From contig CANNCV010000001.1 of assembly GCA_947503245.1 (NCBI GenBank), positions 62,001 to 126,000 on the forward strand: a DNA stretch of 64,000 nucleotides, read 5' to 3'. Each line of letters begins with the position of its first letter. Positions within the stretch are counted from its first letter, which is position 1. Source of the DNA: an uncultured Sphingomonadaceae bacterium (GTDB lineage Bacteria > Pseudomonadota > Alphaproteobacteria > Sphingomonadales > Sphingomonadaceae). Positions 45,538 through 56,327 of this stretch are shown here, one piece after another. Both the position numbers and the translations under genes were made by a program. The notes under the pieces are model-generated. The model did no database searches. It was not told the DNA's origin and saw only the letters and a list, made by a program, of their open reading frames with translations.

Positions 45538-46893
45538 CTAATCAGCTTGCGCGCCTTTGGGGGCCAACAAATCAAGCACGGCCACGGTCATGGCTTCTGT
45601 ACCCAATGTAACCGATTCACGCGGAGCAATTTTAAACAAGGGGGAATGATGTGATGGTACTGCCGGTCCACCAGCAGCCTCTGCATCAAAATCAGCTTGC
45701 GGTGTTCCTCCAACGGAAAAATACATGCCGGGTACGTCGCTATTTGGCATCACAAAATATGCGAAATCCTCCGCACCCATGCTCTGCTGCTGCCCATCAG
45801 TGATCAATGTCTGAGTACCGAAATGCCGTGTAAACTCTCCGGTTAAACGCTCCGTTAGTTCTGCATCATTTATGGTGACAGGGGTAGACTGAAAACCAAC
45901 CTCAACCTTGGGCAACATATCCTCTGGCATACCATTGAGACGCCCCACATTTTCAGCAATACGTTTAATGCCGCTCAACAGTTTTTCGCGTACAGCATTG
46001 TCATTCGACCGGACGGTCAATTGCATTTCAGCGCGATCAGAAATGATATTGTGCTTAAAACCAGAATGGAATGCACCAACGGTCACAACGCCCGGGGATA
46101 GGGGCGAAATTTCACGCGCAACTAATGTTTGCAATGCCATGATGATCTCTGCGCCCATGACAATGGGGTCTTTACCTCTGTGCGGCGCGGCGCCATGAGC
46201 ACCAACACCATAAACAGTAATGTTCACAGAATCCGAAGAAGAGGCAAACAGACCAGAGCGTATATCGATTTTGCCTGTTGGCACTTGCGATGACACATGA
46301 AAAGCCAATGCATAGTCCGGCTTGGGGAAACGCTCATAAAGACCATCATCCAGCATCGCTTTGGCACCGTTGATTTTTTCTTCGGCCGGTTGAGCGATAA
46401 ACACAATTGTCCCGCTCCACTGATTTTTTAATGATGCCAGCCTGCGCGCTGTACCAATCAAAGAAGTAATATGCACATCATGACCGCATGCATGCATGAC
46501 AGGTTTTTCCACGCCATCGACATCGACCTGTGTTGCTGATGAAGCATAGGAAAGACCGCTGGCCTCCGCGACTGGCAACCCGTCCATATCCGCACGCACA
46601 AGTACCGTCGGCCCAGGGCCATTACGCATAATGCCCACTACGCCTGTCTGGCCGATCTGCTCGGTCACCTCAACGCCGACAGCACGCAATTGCGCTGCGA
46701 TGATCTTCGCGGTGCGGTTTTCTTTGAAAGACAATTCAGGGTTTTGATGAAAGTCTATATAAAGCGCTTCCAAAACCGCATCATAATCTTCTGAAACCGC
46801 TTTACCGATATCGGTTTGCGCAAAGGAAGGGGATGCTACACCCAAAAGAAAAGCTGTGGACCCTGCCAAAACTGCACGAAACGCCAATGCCAT
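45538..46893 (-). CDS. Exported M20-family amidohydrolase
   Basis: A metal-dependent amidase or peptidase of 451 residues with a signal peptide (VLAGSTAFLLGVASPSFAQ). M20D motifs are present: LRADMDGLPVAEASGL, VMHACGHDVHITSLIGTA with the zinc/manganese ligands, and FIAQPAEEKINGAKAMLDDGLY with the catalytic Glu-Glu. The dimerisation domain (GVGAHGAAPHRGKDPI) and a late MGAEDFAYF follow. Substrate could be an N-acyl or hippurate-like amide; this cannot be resolved. Its stop lies six bases from the DksA-like start, and the serine-hydrolase gene upstream is on the same strand with a 39-bp gap. Confidence 0.9.
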   Translation of the reverse strand: MALAFRAVLAGSTAFLLGVASPSFAQTDIGKAVSEDYDAVLEALYIDFHQNPELSFKENRTAKIIAAQLRAVGVEVTEQIGQTGVVGIMRNGPGPTVLVRADMDGLPVAEASGLSYASSATQVDVDGVEKPVMHACGHDVHITSLIGTARRLASLKNQWSGTIVFIAQPAEEKINGAKAMLDDGLYERFPKPDYALAFHVSSQVPTGKIDIRSGLFASSSDSVNITVYGVGAHGAAPHRGKDPIVMGAEIIMALQTLVAREISPLSPGVVTVGAFHSGFKHNIISDRAEMQLTVRSNDNAVREKLLSGIKRIAENVGRLNGMPEDMLPKVEVGFQSTPVTINDAELTERLTGEFTRHFGTQTLITDGQQQSMGAEDFAYFVMPNSDVPGMYFSVGGTPQADFDAEAAGGPAVPSHHSPLFKIAPRESVTLGTEAMTVAVLDLLAPKGAQAD

Positions 46894-46932
46894 GATATTA
46901 CCCCTATTCCCATTTCTCTTAAGGGCAGCGTA

Positions 46933-48060
46933 TCACGGGCAGGAATGAAGGCAAGACCCCACTTGATGACCTTCTGCAACCATTGTCACAATATTGACGC
47001 GCACCTCTCCTGTTTCACGGTTGGCCCATAAGCCAGCACGCAACCCATAGGCATCACCAGCATGACCAATCCAACCGCCCGGTTGTACCTCAAGCCCCAA
47101 AGCCCATTGATAGAGGTCGTTCGCGCTATCACTATCCACAATATTGGGCGCGCTTGACCATTGCACTGTTTGCATTTCCTGCCATAGCGCAGGCGTTAGA
47201 AAATTCTGATCATCCTTGACGAGCAATTTGCCAATAACCAGCAATTCCTCCGCCGATATTCTTAAGCCACCTTGCGGAGAGAAGCTCGAACCATTTTTGC
47301 CCAGTTGATATATGGACACATCGCATTGTCCGTCGCTGGCCGGCACAAAAGCGCATTCGCTTTCTCCCTCAGTCAATGCACCATCCTTGGCCAAATCGCC
47401 ATTAGGCCGCAATAAGATAATGGCATTCTCTCGCTCTACTCTCGAACAACCGTTCCAGTTAAAACAGGCCTTTAATTCCAGCGGAGCAAAGACTTCTGAC
47501 TGCATAATCTTGTCAAAGCGCTGCCCAGTCGCCCGCTCCATAATGGCTGCGATTATAGGAGAGGCTATATTGGCATAGGAAAAATGCCCACTGCCCGGCG
47601 CATTATCAGCTAGCCACGCGTCTTTCTGCATAACCAACTGCCGTAATTCACCATCCAGTGGCAAATAATAGCCAGCGGCATCACTCAAACCGGCAGTATG
47701 GGATAAGAGCATACGCAGAGTGACCGGCCTATCAGGAAAAACAGGATGGCGTAGACTCCAACCGAGATAATCACCAACATCTGCATCAAGATCAAGAACG
47801 TCACGATCAGCCAGCCGCATAACGCCCAATGCCGTCACCAATTTGGAGATTGATGCGATACGTACGGGCATATCGCTTGTTACGGCGCGATCTTTCTTGC
47901 CTGCATCGCCGCTGACCAGCGCAACATTCGGTTTATCAGCAATGTACCTAAGCTCGATACTCACTGGCTCTGGCACATCGCCATCGTTTGCTGACGTGTT
48001 ACTATGATGCGCTGCTGCCGGACCGGCAAAAGCCAGACCGGCCAGCAGCCATAAACGCAT
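46933..48060 (-). CDS. Exported serine hydrolase of the beta-lactamase/DD-peptidase (class C) fold
   Basis: The ATG at 48060 opens a signal peptide (MRLWLLAGLAFAGPAAAHH); the track GTG at 48090 is less likely. The 375-residue protein has the class C motifs: SxxK in IASISKLVTALG, YxN in HFSYANIASPIIAAIM and HxG in GWIGHAGDAYGLRAG. Members of this family include DD-peptidases, esterases and beta-lactamases, and antibiotic resistance cannot be inferred. It is followed 39 bp later by the M20 amidohydrolase, so the pair may share a transcript. Confidence 0.88.
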   Translation of the reverse strand: MRLWLLAGLAFAGPAAAHHSNTSANDGDVPEPVSIELRYIADKPNVALVSGDAGKKDRAVTSDMPVRIASISKLVTALGVMRLADRDVLDLDADVGDYLGWSLRHPVFPDRPVTLRMLLSHTAGLSDAAGYYLPLDGELRQLVMQKDAWLADNAPGSGHFSYANIASPIIAAIMERATGQRFDKIMQSEVFAPLELKACFNWNGCSRVERENAIILLRPNGDLAKDGALTEGESECAFVPASDGQCDVSIYQLGKNGSSFSPQGGLRISAEELLVIGKLLVKDDQNFLTPALWQEMQTVQWSSAPNIVDSDSANDLYQWALGLEVQPGGWIGHAGDAYGLRAGLWANRETGEVRVNIVTMVAEGHQVGSCLHSCP

Positions 48061-48098
48061 AGTGCAAATTTTGCGAAGAGCGTTCAACACATTCGCGA

Positions 48099-48479
48099 TC
48101 AGCCAAAGTTCATTTTGCAGGCGCAGATTTTGTTGCCTTCTGGGTCACGGAAATACGCACCGTAAAAGACATTCTCCAAGCGCCAGCCTGGTTCGCCCTC
48201 ATCACTGCCACCTGCTGCCATTGCTTTTGCGTAAAGCGCATCGACTTCTTCCGTCGTTTCAAAGCGCAGTGCGACCATGACACCATTGCCGGTTGTCGCC
48301 GGCTTTTCATCATAAGGCAGGCCAACCACCAGCATAGGTTCATCTGCACTTTTGCCAAAAAACTGGCCGCCACGTGGGGTTTTGAACAACGGTTTTACTT
48401 CGCTGCCTTCAAACAACTTGCTGTAAAAGGCGATGCCTTCTTCAAGATTGTTGGTGCCGACCATAGTATATGCGATCAT
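48099..48479 (-). CDS. VOC-superfamily (glyoxalase-like) protein
   Basis: A small beta-alpha-beta-beta-beta protein of 126 residues ([40 protein letters not shown]). Start at 48479 has AAAGG eight bases upstream; the track ATG at 48494 lacks such a site. Members bind a divalent metal and act as glyoxalases, dioxygenases or resistance proteins. The possible metal ligands (Glu in DPEGNK, His missing at the usual first position) are incomplete, so the substrate and activity are unknown. It is divergent from uvrB. Confidence 0.85.
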   Translation of the reverse strand: MIAYTMVGTNNLEEGIAFYSKLFEGSEVKPLFKTPRGGQFFGKSADEPMLVVGLPYDEKPATTGNGVMVALRFETTEEVDALYAKAMAAGGSDEGEPGWRLENVFYGAYFRDPEGNKICACKMNFG

Positions 48480-48636
48480 AGGGATGCCTTTCATTTTCTT
48501 TATACAATATCAGGCGAATCATCGCCTGAACGCCATGCCTTTATACCGTGGTGATCAGGATTTGCATGTGCAGATCGCATATGTGAATTGTGCATCGGCA
48601 ATTGCGGTTGACAGTCACAGATGCCATATCGGCAGC

Positions 48637-50817
<2,181 letters not shown>

Positions 50818-50869
50818 TTTGCACAATTAGCCTATTGCTATTTGCCCATTGCCTCTCAATACTTCCCCA

Positions 50870-52306
50870 ATGAGGGATATATTTACTGAATTATGGAACG
50901 ACTTTTCAAAGTTGCAACACGCACTAAGATTTAGACTACGAATATGGCTGCGTGTGCGATGGTTGTTCTTTAGACAAAAGTGGAAGCAATTGAATTGGCG
51001 CAACATATTGGCCTGCCTGCCGCGCCCGTTAATCGTTCTGTTCGTCTTTGCTATCATGCCCTATATTGGATGGCTATTGGGCATTGACTGGTCGGCATTG
51101 TCCAGCCGCATTGAAAATGTGGTTGAGGGCGAAAACGAACAATTAAGCTGGCAAACTGTTTTGATCATTATCGGCGCACCTGTGGCGTTCATCCTATGGG
51201 CATTTCGTGACCGCAATGCGCAGCAAAATCTGGAGAATCAGCGCAAGGATATTAACCTGAAAGAATTTCAGGAAATCCAGATGCGTGCAGCGGGCGCGAT
51301 GGATGAGAAGCTGCCCGAAAAGGCGCGTGAAACATTACAAATTGCTGCCATTCATCAGCTGCGCCCATTTTTGCGCGGTGAATATGGCGCAAGCTTTCGT
51401 CGGCCAGCATGGGAATTGCTCAAGGCGCGTCTGGAAACAAGCCATAATATGGCCTGTAAGACTAGCGGTAAGAGCTATGCTGAAATAGCGGATATGGCGA
51501 ACAGAGGCGCAATAGAGCGTCCACCCGAACCAGATGCCAAAGTAATAGGGCCTATAGATGTTGAGGACTTGAGAGAAATCATCCAAGGCATTCGCCCGTC
51601 TCCTATTAGCTTGGCTGAACGGTCGCTAATTGCCGAAGAGACGGCTTTCATATTACGCTCGGACCTTACACTGCAAAAAACCATGTTTGATTGTGTGAAT
51701 TTGCGGGCCGCTCTGTTATGCGGTCTAGAACTGCAATTTGCCAGCCTTATCGATGCAGATTTAACAAACGCGCATCTAGAAAATGCTAAACTTGGATCAG
51801 CAAATTTACTCAATGCGATGTTGCGTAATACTCACCTTGAAGGAGCAGACCTATACAATGCAAATCTAATGGGTGCGATCCTGAACAACGCGCATCTTGA
51901 AGGAGCAGAGCTAAGCAGGGCAAATCTCACTAATGCTTACCTATATTACACGCACTTGGAAGGTGCGGACCTTAACCAAGCTTGGATGGAAAATGCAAGA
52001 TTAGTTAAGGCCCATATGCAGGGCGCGAATTTGAGAGTCACCCATCTGGAGGGTGCAGACCTTCGTGGTGCAAATCTGCAGGGTGCCAGCCTAGATGGGG
52101 CCAATCTTAAGGGCGCAAATCTAAGTGGGGTCACTTGGGATAACCGAACACAACTGACTGCCACAATTTGCGATAATGCCACTATCTTCGCTGATAATTG
52201 GGACCAATTGTCCGCCGAAGAGAAGAACGCAGCCCGTCAGCCATGGATTGATCGCGGGATGGTTCATATGAACAAATTAACAGGGCCCAACCCCGCTAGC
52301 CCCTAA
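50870..52306 (+). CDS. Membrane-anchored pentapeptide-repeat protein
   Basis: A 478-residue protein from ATG 50870. Residues about 45-130 hold two hydrophobic segments (LIVLFVFAIMPYIGWLLG, TVLIIIGAPVAFILWAF), followed by a helical region and then, from about residue 265, a pentapeptide-repeat solenoid of A(D/N)LxxAxL units (ADLTNAHLENAKLGSANLLN and so on, about 18 five-residue turns). The repeat folds as a right-handed quadrilateral helix; in some proteins it mimics DNA and binds gyrase, but here there is no evidence for that. Codon use in the middle (tta, aga, ata) is lower in GC than in neighbouring genes, suggesting recent acquisition. It follows uvrB. Confidence 0.88.
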   Translation: MRDIFTELWNDFSKLQHALRFRLRIWLRVRWLFFRQKWKQLNWRNILACLPRPLIVLFVFAIMPYIGWLLGIDWSALSSRIENVVEGENEQLSWQTVLIIIGAPVAFILWAFRDRNAQQNLENQRKDINLKEFQEIQMRAAGAMDEKLPEKARETLQIAAIHQLRPFLRGEYGASFRRPAWELLKARLETSHNMACKTSGKSYAEIADMANRGAIERPPEPDAKVIGPIDVEDLREIIQGIRPSPISLAERSLIAEETAFILRSDLTLQKTMFDCVNLRAALLCGLELQFASLIDADLTNAHLENAKLGSANLLNAMLRNTHLEGADLYNANLMGAILNNAHLEGAELSRANLTNAYLYYTHLEGADLNQAWMENARLVKAHMQGANLRVTHLEGADLRGANLQGASLDGANLKGANLSGVTWDNRTQLTATICDNATIFADNWDQLSAEEKNAARQPWIDRGMVHMNKLTGPNPASP

Positions 52307-52310
52307 CCCC

Positions 52311-52448
52311 CTATTTATTATCCTCTGCGGCATCGCCGATAGCATCACCGGCGGATTCTATATCGCGCCCTACGCCTTCTATGGTGTTGCAGGCGGATAG
52401 CAGCAACAGGCTGATAAGTGCGGTGCCGATGGCGGGGATATGTCGCAT
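52311..52448 (-). CDS. Entericidin-like small lipoprotein (missed by ORF track)
   Basis: Translating the minus strand from the ATG at 52448 gives a 45-residue protein: basic start, hydrophobic signal with lipobox LLSAC, then NTIEGVGRDIESAGDAIGDA and an acidic tail. The N-T-x-x-G-x-G-x-D repeats after the Cys are characteristic of entericidin A/B lipoproteins, which sit in the outer membrane and relate to stress-induced lysis in E. coli. AGAGGA lies eight bases upstream. It ends four bases from the convergent pentapeptide gene. In other bacteria such genes occur in antidote-toxin pairs; only one copy is visible here. Confidence 0.82.
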   Translation of the reverse strand: MRHIPAIGTALISLLLLSACNTIEGVGRDIESAGDAIGDAAEDNK

Positions 52449-53006
52449 GGGGATATTCCTCTAATCTTAAATATGTGTCTGTTTGTACAACTAGCACAGC
52501 ATATTTGCCATGCTAAGCATGATTCGTTTGGCAGTGATACCATATGAATTTTGCGCGGCGCTGAACGATCAACATATGTGCGCATTTACGCAGATTATAA
52601 TCTTGCAAAGACGCAGCACAATATAGAAGAAAATAGACTAGAAACATCTATTTTCATAACAATACACTACTTTACAATATATTACATGTACTTCTGTTTA
52701 CGTTCATAAAATCACTGTTACATGCATGGCTATCGCACGGCCACCCCTAGAAATAGGCCGTTCGCGACATGCTGCCATTTGGGTAGCAAAAGGTCATGCG
52801 CCGATGTGGCGCGGCCTTTTGAGAGACTTAGAACTGTTCCTCTGCAGGGCCCTTGGGTCGCACCAACCTGCGAGGAAAAGGCGGTGGTGTGCCGAAAGGC
52901 GCCGTACCGAGGTACGCCATATCTTGGGGTATGGGCCATCGCCAACTTCTTTGCGCAGCCATTATCTTTACAGATATGGCCTGATTGAACGCTGGCATAG
53001 AGCAGC
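52449..53006. other. Atypical intergenic stretch between entericidin gene and nrtS
   Basis: This 558-bp gap is the longest in the window. The first part (to about 52730) is very AT-rich. The second part is GC-rich, with overlapping long ORFs on both strands that have no recognisable domain, a palindrome CGTACC-GA-GGTACG near 52906-52919, and a segment at 52817-52840 that resembles a degenerate dispersed repeat. I see no tRNA or conserved gene. It may be the decayed remnant of an inserted element. Confidence 0.45.
52817..52840. repeat. Possible degenerate dispersed repeat
   Basis: The sequence tttgagagacttagaac is similar to the frequent proteobacterial intergenic repeat CTTCGACAGGCTCAGAAC, with several mismatches, and its minus-strand translation reads TVLSLSKG, the usual translation signature of that repeat. 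Similarity is from memory and the copy is degenerate. Confidence 0.25.
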
Positions 53007-53288
53007 ATGTTGATGCATAAAGACTCGATGCAAGACACCAATAGCCCCATGACATTCGGCCAATATTTGCGGTGCCGCGAAACGGTAAGCCGGGCGATAA
53101 AGGTGAGCGCCATTGTCGGCACGATATTGATCGCCATCAATCAAGGGGACGGGATTATCGCGGGCAGTTGGCCGCCCTTATGGAAAATCATCCTGACCTA
53201 TTTGGTGCCCTATAGTGTCTCATCCTATTCAACAGCGGCATTGCTGCTCGACCAGCAAAGATCAGCAGGAAAGATACATCAGGTTTAA
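53007..53288 (+). CDS. nrtS: NrtS-type small nitrate/nitrite transporter
   Basis: A 93-residue protein with two hydrophobic segments. The stretch RAIKVSAIVGTILIAINQGD and KIILTYLVPYSVSSYST match the NrtS family, small two-helix proteins that probably oligomerise to transport nitrate and nitrite in some bacteria. None of the three possible ATGs (53007, 53028, 53049) has a clear Shine-Dalgarno sequence. No nitrate or nitrite reductase lies nearby, so the substrate is by family only. It converges on the peroxiredoxin gene. Confidence 0.75.
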   Translation: MLMHKDSMQDTNSPMTFGQYLRCRETVSRAIKVSAIVGTILIAINQGDGIIAGSWPPLWKIILTYLVPYSVSSYSTAALLLDQQRSAGKIHQV

Positions 53289-53311
53289 GGCTGAGGTTTT
53301 GGCTTTGCGTC

Positions 53312-53938
53312 TTAGCTGGCATATTTGACGGAGCAACCATAGGGCCGGCTACGTTTCACCGAAACGGCTTTGCCTGACGCAATCTCATTCAATGCACCGG
53401 TCACATGGTTGCGCGCTTTTTTAATGTCATCCACTCTGGCAGAGGGGATGCTGTCAATGCCGCCCTGGTAGACCAATATACCCTTGGCATTGATGATATA
53501 CATGTGCGGCGTAGTGCGCGCGGCATAAAGTTTGCCGACCTTACCCGTGCGGTCAAACAGATAATGGGAAGAACGCGCCTTTTGCTGGGCAACCAATGCG
53601 CGGGCCTGTTTGGCGGTGATGTCGCCCTGCTTACCCTTGGCACCGGAATTGATGGTCAGCCAGACCACGCCCTGTTTGCGCGCTGCGGCCTGTGTGCGCT
53701 GCATATTGCCGCTATCATAATGTTTCTGCACAAAGGGGCAGCCCGGATTATGCCATTCCAGAACGACCGTTTTGCCTCGAAACTGACTAAGCGAAACAGA
53801 TTTGCCATTAGCATCTGTCAGCGTAAAATTGGCCGCTTGCTGGCCCGTTTTCTGCGCAGCGACCAGCGGAACAGAAAAACCGGTTGCGACAATGGCACTG
53901 GCCCCCAAGGCCAAGGCAACAGCAAATTTGCGGCTCAT
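53312..53938 (-). CDS. Envelope peroxiredoxin/redoxin-family protein (PprX-like)
   Basis: An exported thioredoxin-fold protein of 208 residues: signal peptide (LALGASAIVATGFSVPLVAA), then QAANFTLTDANGKSVSLSQF and WHNPGCPFVQKHY, where the single Cys occupies the peroxidatic position instead of CxxC. A second Cys lies at the C-terminus (PYGCSVKY) and may resolve it. PprX of Caulobacter is such a cell-envelope peroxiredoxin and is reduced by a ScsB-type membrane transporter. The adjacent DsbD/ScsB-like gene, 37 bp upstream on the same strand, fits that pair well. It ends 24 bp from convergent nrtS. Confidence 0.82.
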   Translation of the reverse strand: MSRKFAVALALGASAIVATGFSVPLVAAQKTGQQAANFTLTDANGKSVSLSQFRGKTVVLEWHNPGCPFVQKHYDSGNMQRTQAAARKQGVVWLTINSGAKGKQGDITAKQARALVAQQKARSSHYLFDRTGKVGKLYAARTTPHMYIINAKGILVYQGGIDSIPSARVDDIKKARNHVTGALNEIASGKAVSVKRSRPYGCSVKYAS

Positions 53939-53975
53939 ATTCTTATTCCTTTTTCATTGCTCACAGGGCGCTGGT

Positions 53976-56129
53976 TCAGGACACCAGAGCGGTGAGCGTA
54001 TCAACGGTAAGCACTTGCGGCAATATCTGTGGTTCGCCGCCCGGCGCATAATAGACATAGAGCGGCACACCAGAACGGCCATGTTCTTCCAGATAGCGGG
54101 TAATCTCTGCATCTTGGCGCGTCCAATCGCCTTTTAACACAGTCACATCAGCGGCGGCAAAAGCATCAGCAGTGGCCGTACGTTGCAGAGCAGTGGCTTC
54201 ATTGGCCTTACAGGTAATGCACCAATCAGCGGTGAAATAGGCAAAAACTGGTCTGCCGTCACTGCGCAGGCTTGCCAATGTGTCATAAGAAAAGGGTTCA
54301 CTGGCCAGGGTTTCGTTTGAAGATACCCCGACACTGCCAGAGACTGCGCCGCCCAGTGGCAGCAACAACAGCGCCGCCAGAGCAGCCGCAAATGCCGGAG
54401 CAACGGGTAGCCAGCTGCGCACTGAACCGCCACGCTGGCGCACGCCATACCACCAGAGGAAGAGCGCAAAGCTGAGCGCCCCAGCCAATGCCAACAGCAA
54501 GCCATCATTGCCGATTTGCTGCCCCAAGAGCCAGATCAGCGCGAGCACTGAGAAGAACATGGGCACGGCCATAATCTTGCGGAATTTGTCCATCCACGCG
54601 CCGGGCTTTGGCATCATTTTACGTAAAGCGGGGATGAAGCCGAGCAACAGGAACGGCAAAGCAAGACCGAGACCCAGACCAACAAAAATCAACAGGCCCG
54701 CAGCGGGCGGCAACAATATTGCCGCCCCCATGGCCCCTGCCATAAATGGCGCGCTGCACGGTGTCGCGACCAAAGCCGCCAAAGCACCTGTCCAAAAAGC
54801 ACCTTGCGCGCCGCCCTTATTGGCCAGATCATTGCCGACAGAGACAGTGCCAAATTCAAACAATCCGGCAAGATTAAGCGCAATGCCGGTAAACAGAATG
54901 AGCAGCACGAAAATGATGCGCGGGTCTTGCAATTGAAAGCCCCAGCCTATTTCTGCGCCCAAAGCCCTTAAGCCCAGCATGGCGCCGCCCAATAGCAGGC
55001 AGAAAAGAATGATGCCCGCGGTATAAGCTAAGGCATCGCGGCGAGCTTCAGAGGCAGCGCCGCCCGCCTTAGCAAGGCTGATGGCTTTCAGGCTAAGTAT
55101 CGGAAAGACACAAGGGAAGATGTTGAGCAACAATCCGCCAAGCACTGCGCCGCCAAAAGCAATGAAAAATATTGTCAGGCTACTTTCACCCAAAGCCAGA
55201 TCAGCGCCGCCCTTACCATTCCCCAAAATGTCGCTGGCACCATCGGCAAAACCTGCAAATGCAGCTTCGCCGGCATCTTTGGCAGTCAGGCTTAACCCGC
55301 GATGCTCACCAATGCGCAACACGCCTTGCATAACGCCCTCACCCGCACCATAAGCGCCGGTTTCAATAATCAACATATCGTCGCCGCGCATCAGTTTTTG
55401 CGGGGCGCTATAGTCTATAATGCCGTCTGTTTCGGAGAAGAAGTAAACATCTTCCAATTCTACCGAATTCGGCAATGGAATGGCGATACGGACAGTCTCG
55501 CCACTGACTGAATATTGCGCTTCACTGCCCAAAGGCGCGGGCAGATTGCCGCGCCAGGCATCGAACCGGCCTTTGCGCGCATCATCAATAGCGCCATCGC
55601 CGACGGTAAGGGTGAAATTCAGCGTCTGGTTTTCCGGAACGCAAACTTCATCCGTACAGGCCAGCCATTCGGCCTTTACAGACAATGGCAAAACTGTTCC
55701 CGGCGCCAGATCTTCGGACAATGTTACAGGCAATAGCAACGCATATTCGCCTTCATAAACATAGTTCATGATACCAGCGATAATCAATGTCTCCGGCACG
55801 GGGTAGCGCAGCTCTCCAACCGAAACGCCTTCAGGAACCGTCCAGTCCAAAGTGGTTGGAATACCCGCATCGCCCGGGTTGATCCAATAGCCATGCCATG
55901 TTGGCTTTGGCGTCATTAACAAAGCGAGATTGACCGTTTCACCAGCTTTGGGTGTATCGCTTTCTGCCACAAACCGCGCATTGATATTGGGTTCTACACC
56001 GCCAAAGCCACCAACTTGCGCAGTGGCAGAAGCAAAAGGTGCTATCGCCAGCATGGCGATCACCGCCCAAATAACAGCCTTTATCTGGCCAGAAAGAAGG
56101 CGAAATCTTGCAGTCGGGAAATCAGTCAT
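53976..56129 (-). CDS. DsbD/ScsB-type membrane electron transporter
   Basis: A 717-residue protein carrying reducing power from cytoplasmic thioredoxin to the periplasm. After a signal sequence, the periplasmic N-terminal domain contains WLACTDEVCVPE with the paired Cys typical of ScsB/DsbD-like alpha domains. The central membrane domain has about eight hydrophobic segments with the two functional Cys in NIFPCVFPI and ATPCSAPFMAG. The C-terminal thioredoxin-like domain carries ADWCITCKANE. The three-Cys-pair relay is complete. It sits upstream of the PprX-like peroxiredoxin and probably reduces it. Classical DsbD starts with a different domain fold, so the ScsB class is preferred. Confidence 0.9.
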   Translation of the reverse strand: MTDFPTARFRLLSGQIKAVIWAVIAMLAIAPFASATAQVGGFGGVEPNINARFVAESDTPKAGETVNLALLMTPKPTWHGYWINPGDAGIPTTLDWTVPEGVSVGELRYPVPETLIIAGIMNYVYEGEYALLLPVTLSEDLAPGTVLPLSVKAEWLACTDEVCVPENQTLNFTLTVGDGAIDDARKGRFDAWRGNLPAPLGSEAQYSVSGETVRIAIPLPNSVELEDVYFFSETDGIIDYSAPQKLMRGDDMLIIETGAYGAGEGVMQGVLRIGEHRGLSLTAKDAGEAAFAGFADGASDILGNGKGGADLALGESSLTIFFIAFGGAVLGGLLLNIFPCVFPILSLKAISLAKAGGAASEARRDALAYTAGIILFCLLLGGAMLGLRALGAEIGWGFQLQDPRIIFVLLILFTGIALNLAGLFEFGTVSVGNDLANKGGAQGAFWTGALAALVATPCSAPFMAGAMGAAILLPPAAGLLIFVGLGLGLALPFLLLGFIPALRKMMPKPGAWMDKFRKIMAVPMFFSVLALIWLLGQQIGNDGLLLALAGALSFALFLWWYGVRQRGGSVRSWLPVAPAFAAALAALLLLPLGGAVSGSVGVSSNETLASEPFSYDTLASLRSDGRPVFAYFTADWCITCKANEATALQRTATADAFAAADVTVLKGDWTRQDAEITRYLEEHGRSGVPLYVYYAPGGEPQILPQVLTVDTLTALVS

Positions 56130-56327
56130 GAACAGCTATATAATCCATTGGTCCAGCGCTACAAAGCAGCAAAATGCCCAATATGGGAATATCATGCGCT
56201 TTGCTAGGCGATGCTTGCATCAAAACTGCCGCAATATTAGCGGCATATATTCTGTCATTCAGACAAATGGAGTATTTGGTTACACAGCCGTGTTGAAATC
56301 CAAGCCGAACATTGCGGCGGCAAACAT

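Noticed and set aside
51700-52130. Tandem repeats in the pentapeptide gene as a non-coding array
   Set aside because: Periodicity of 15 nt in frame explains it as protein pentapeptide repeats.
52730-53140. 136-aa minus ORF across the gap and nrtS
   Set aside because: It overlaps nrtS antisense and contains only a translated repeat-like segment, no domain.
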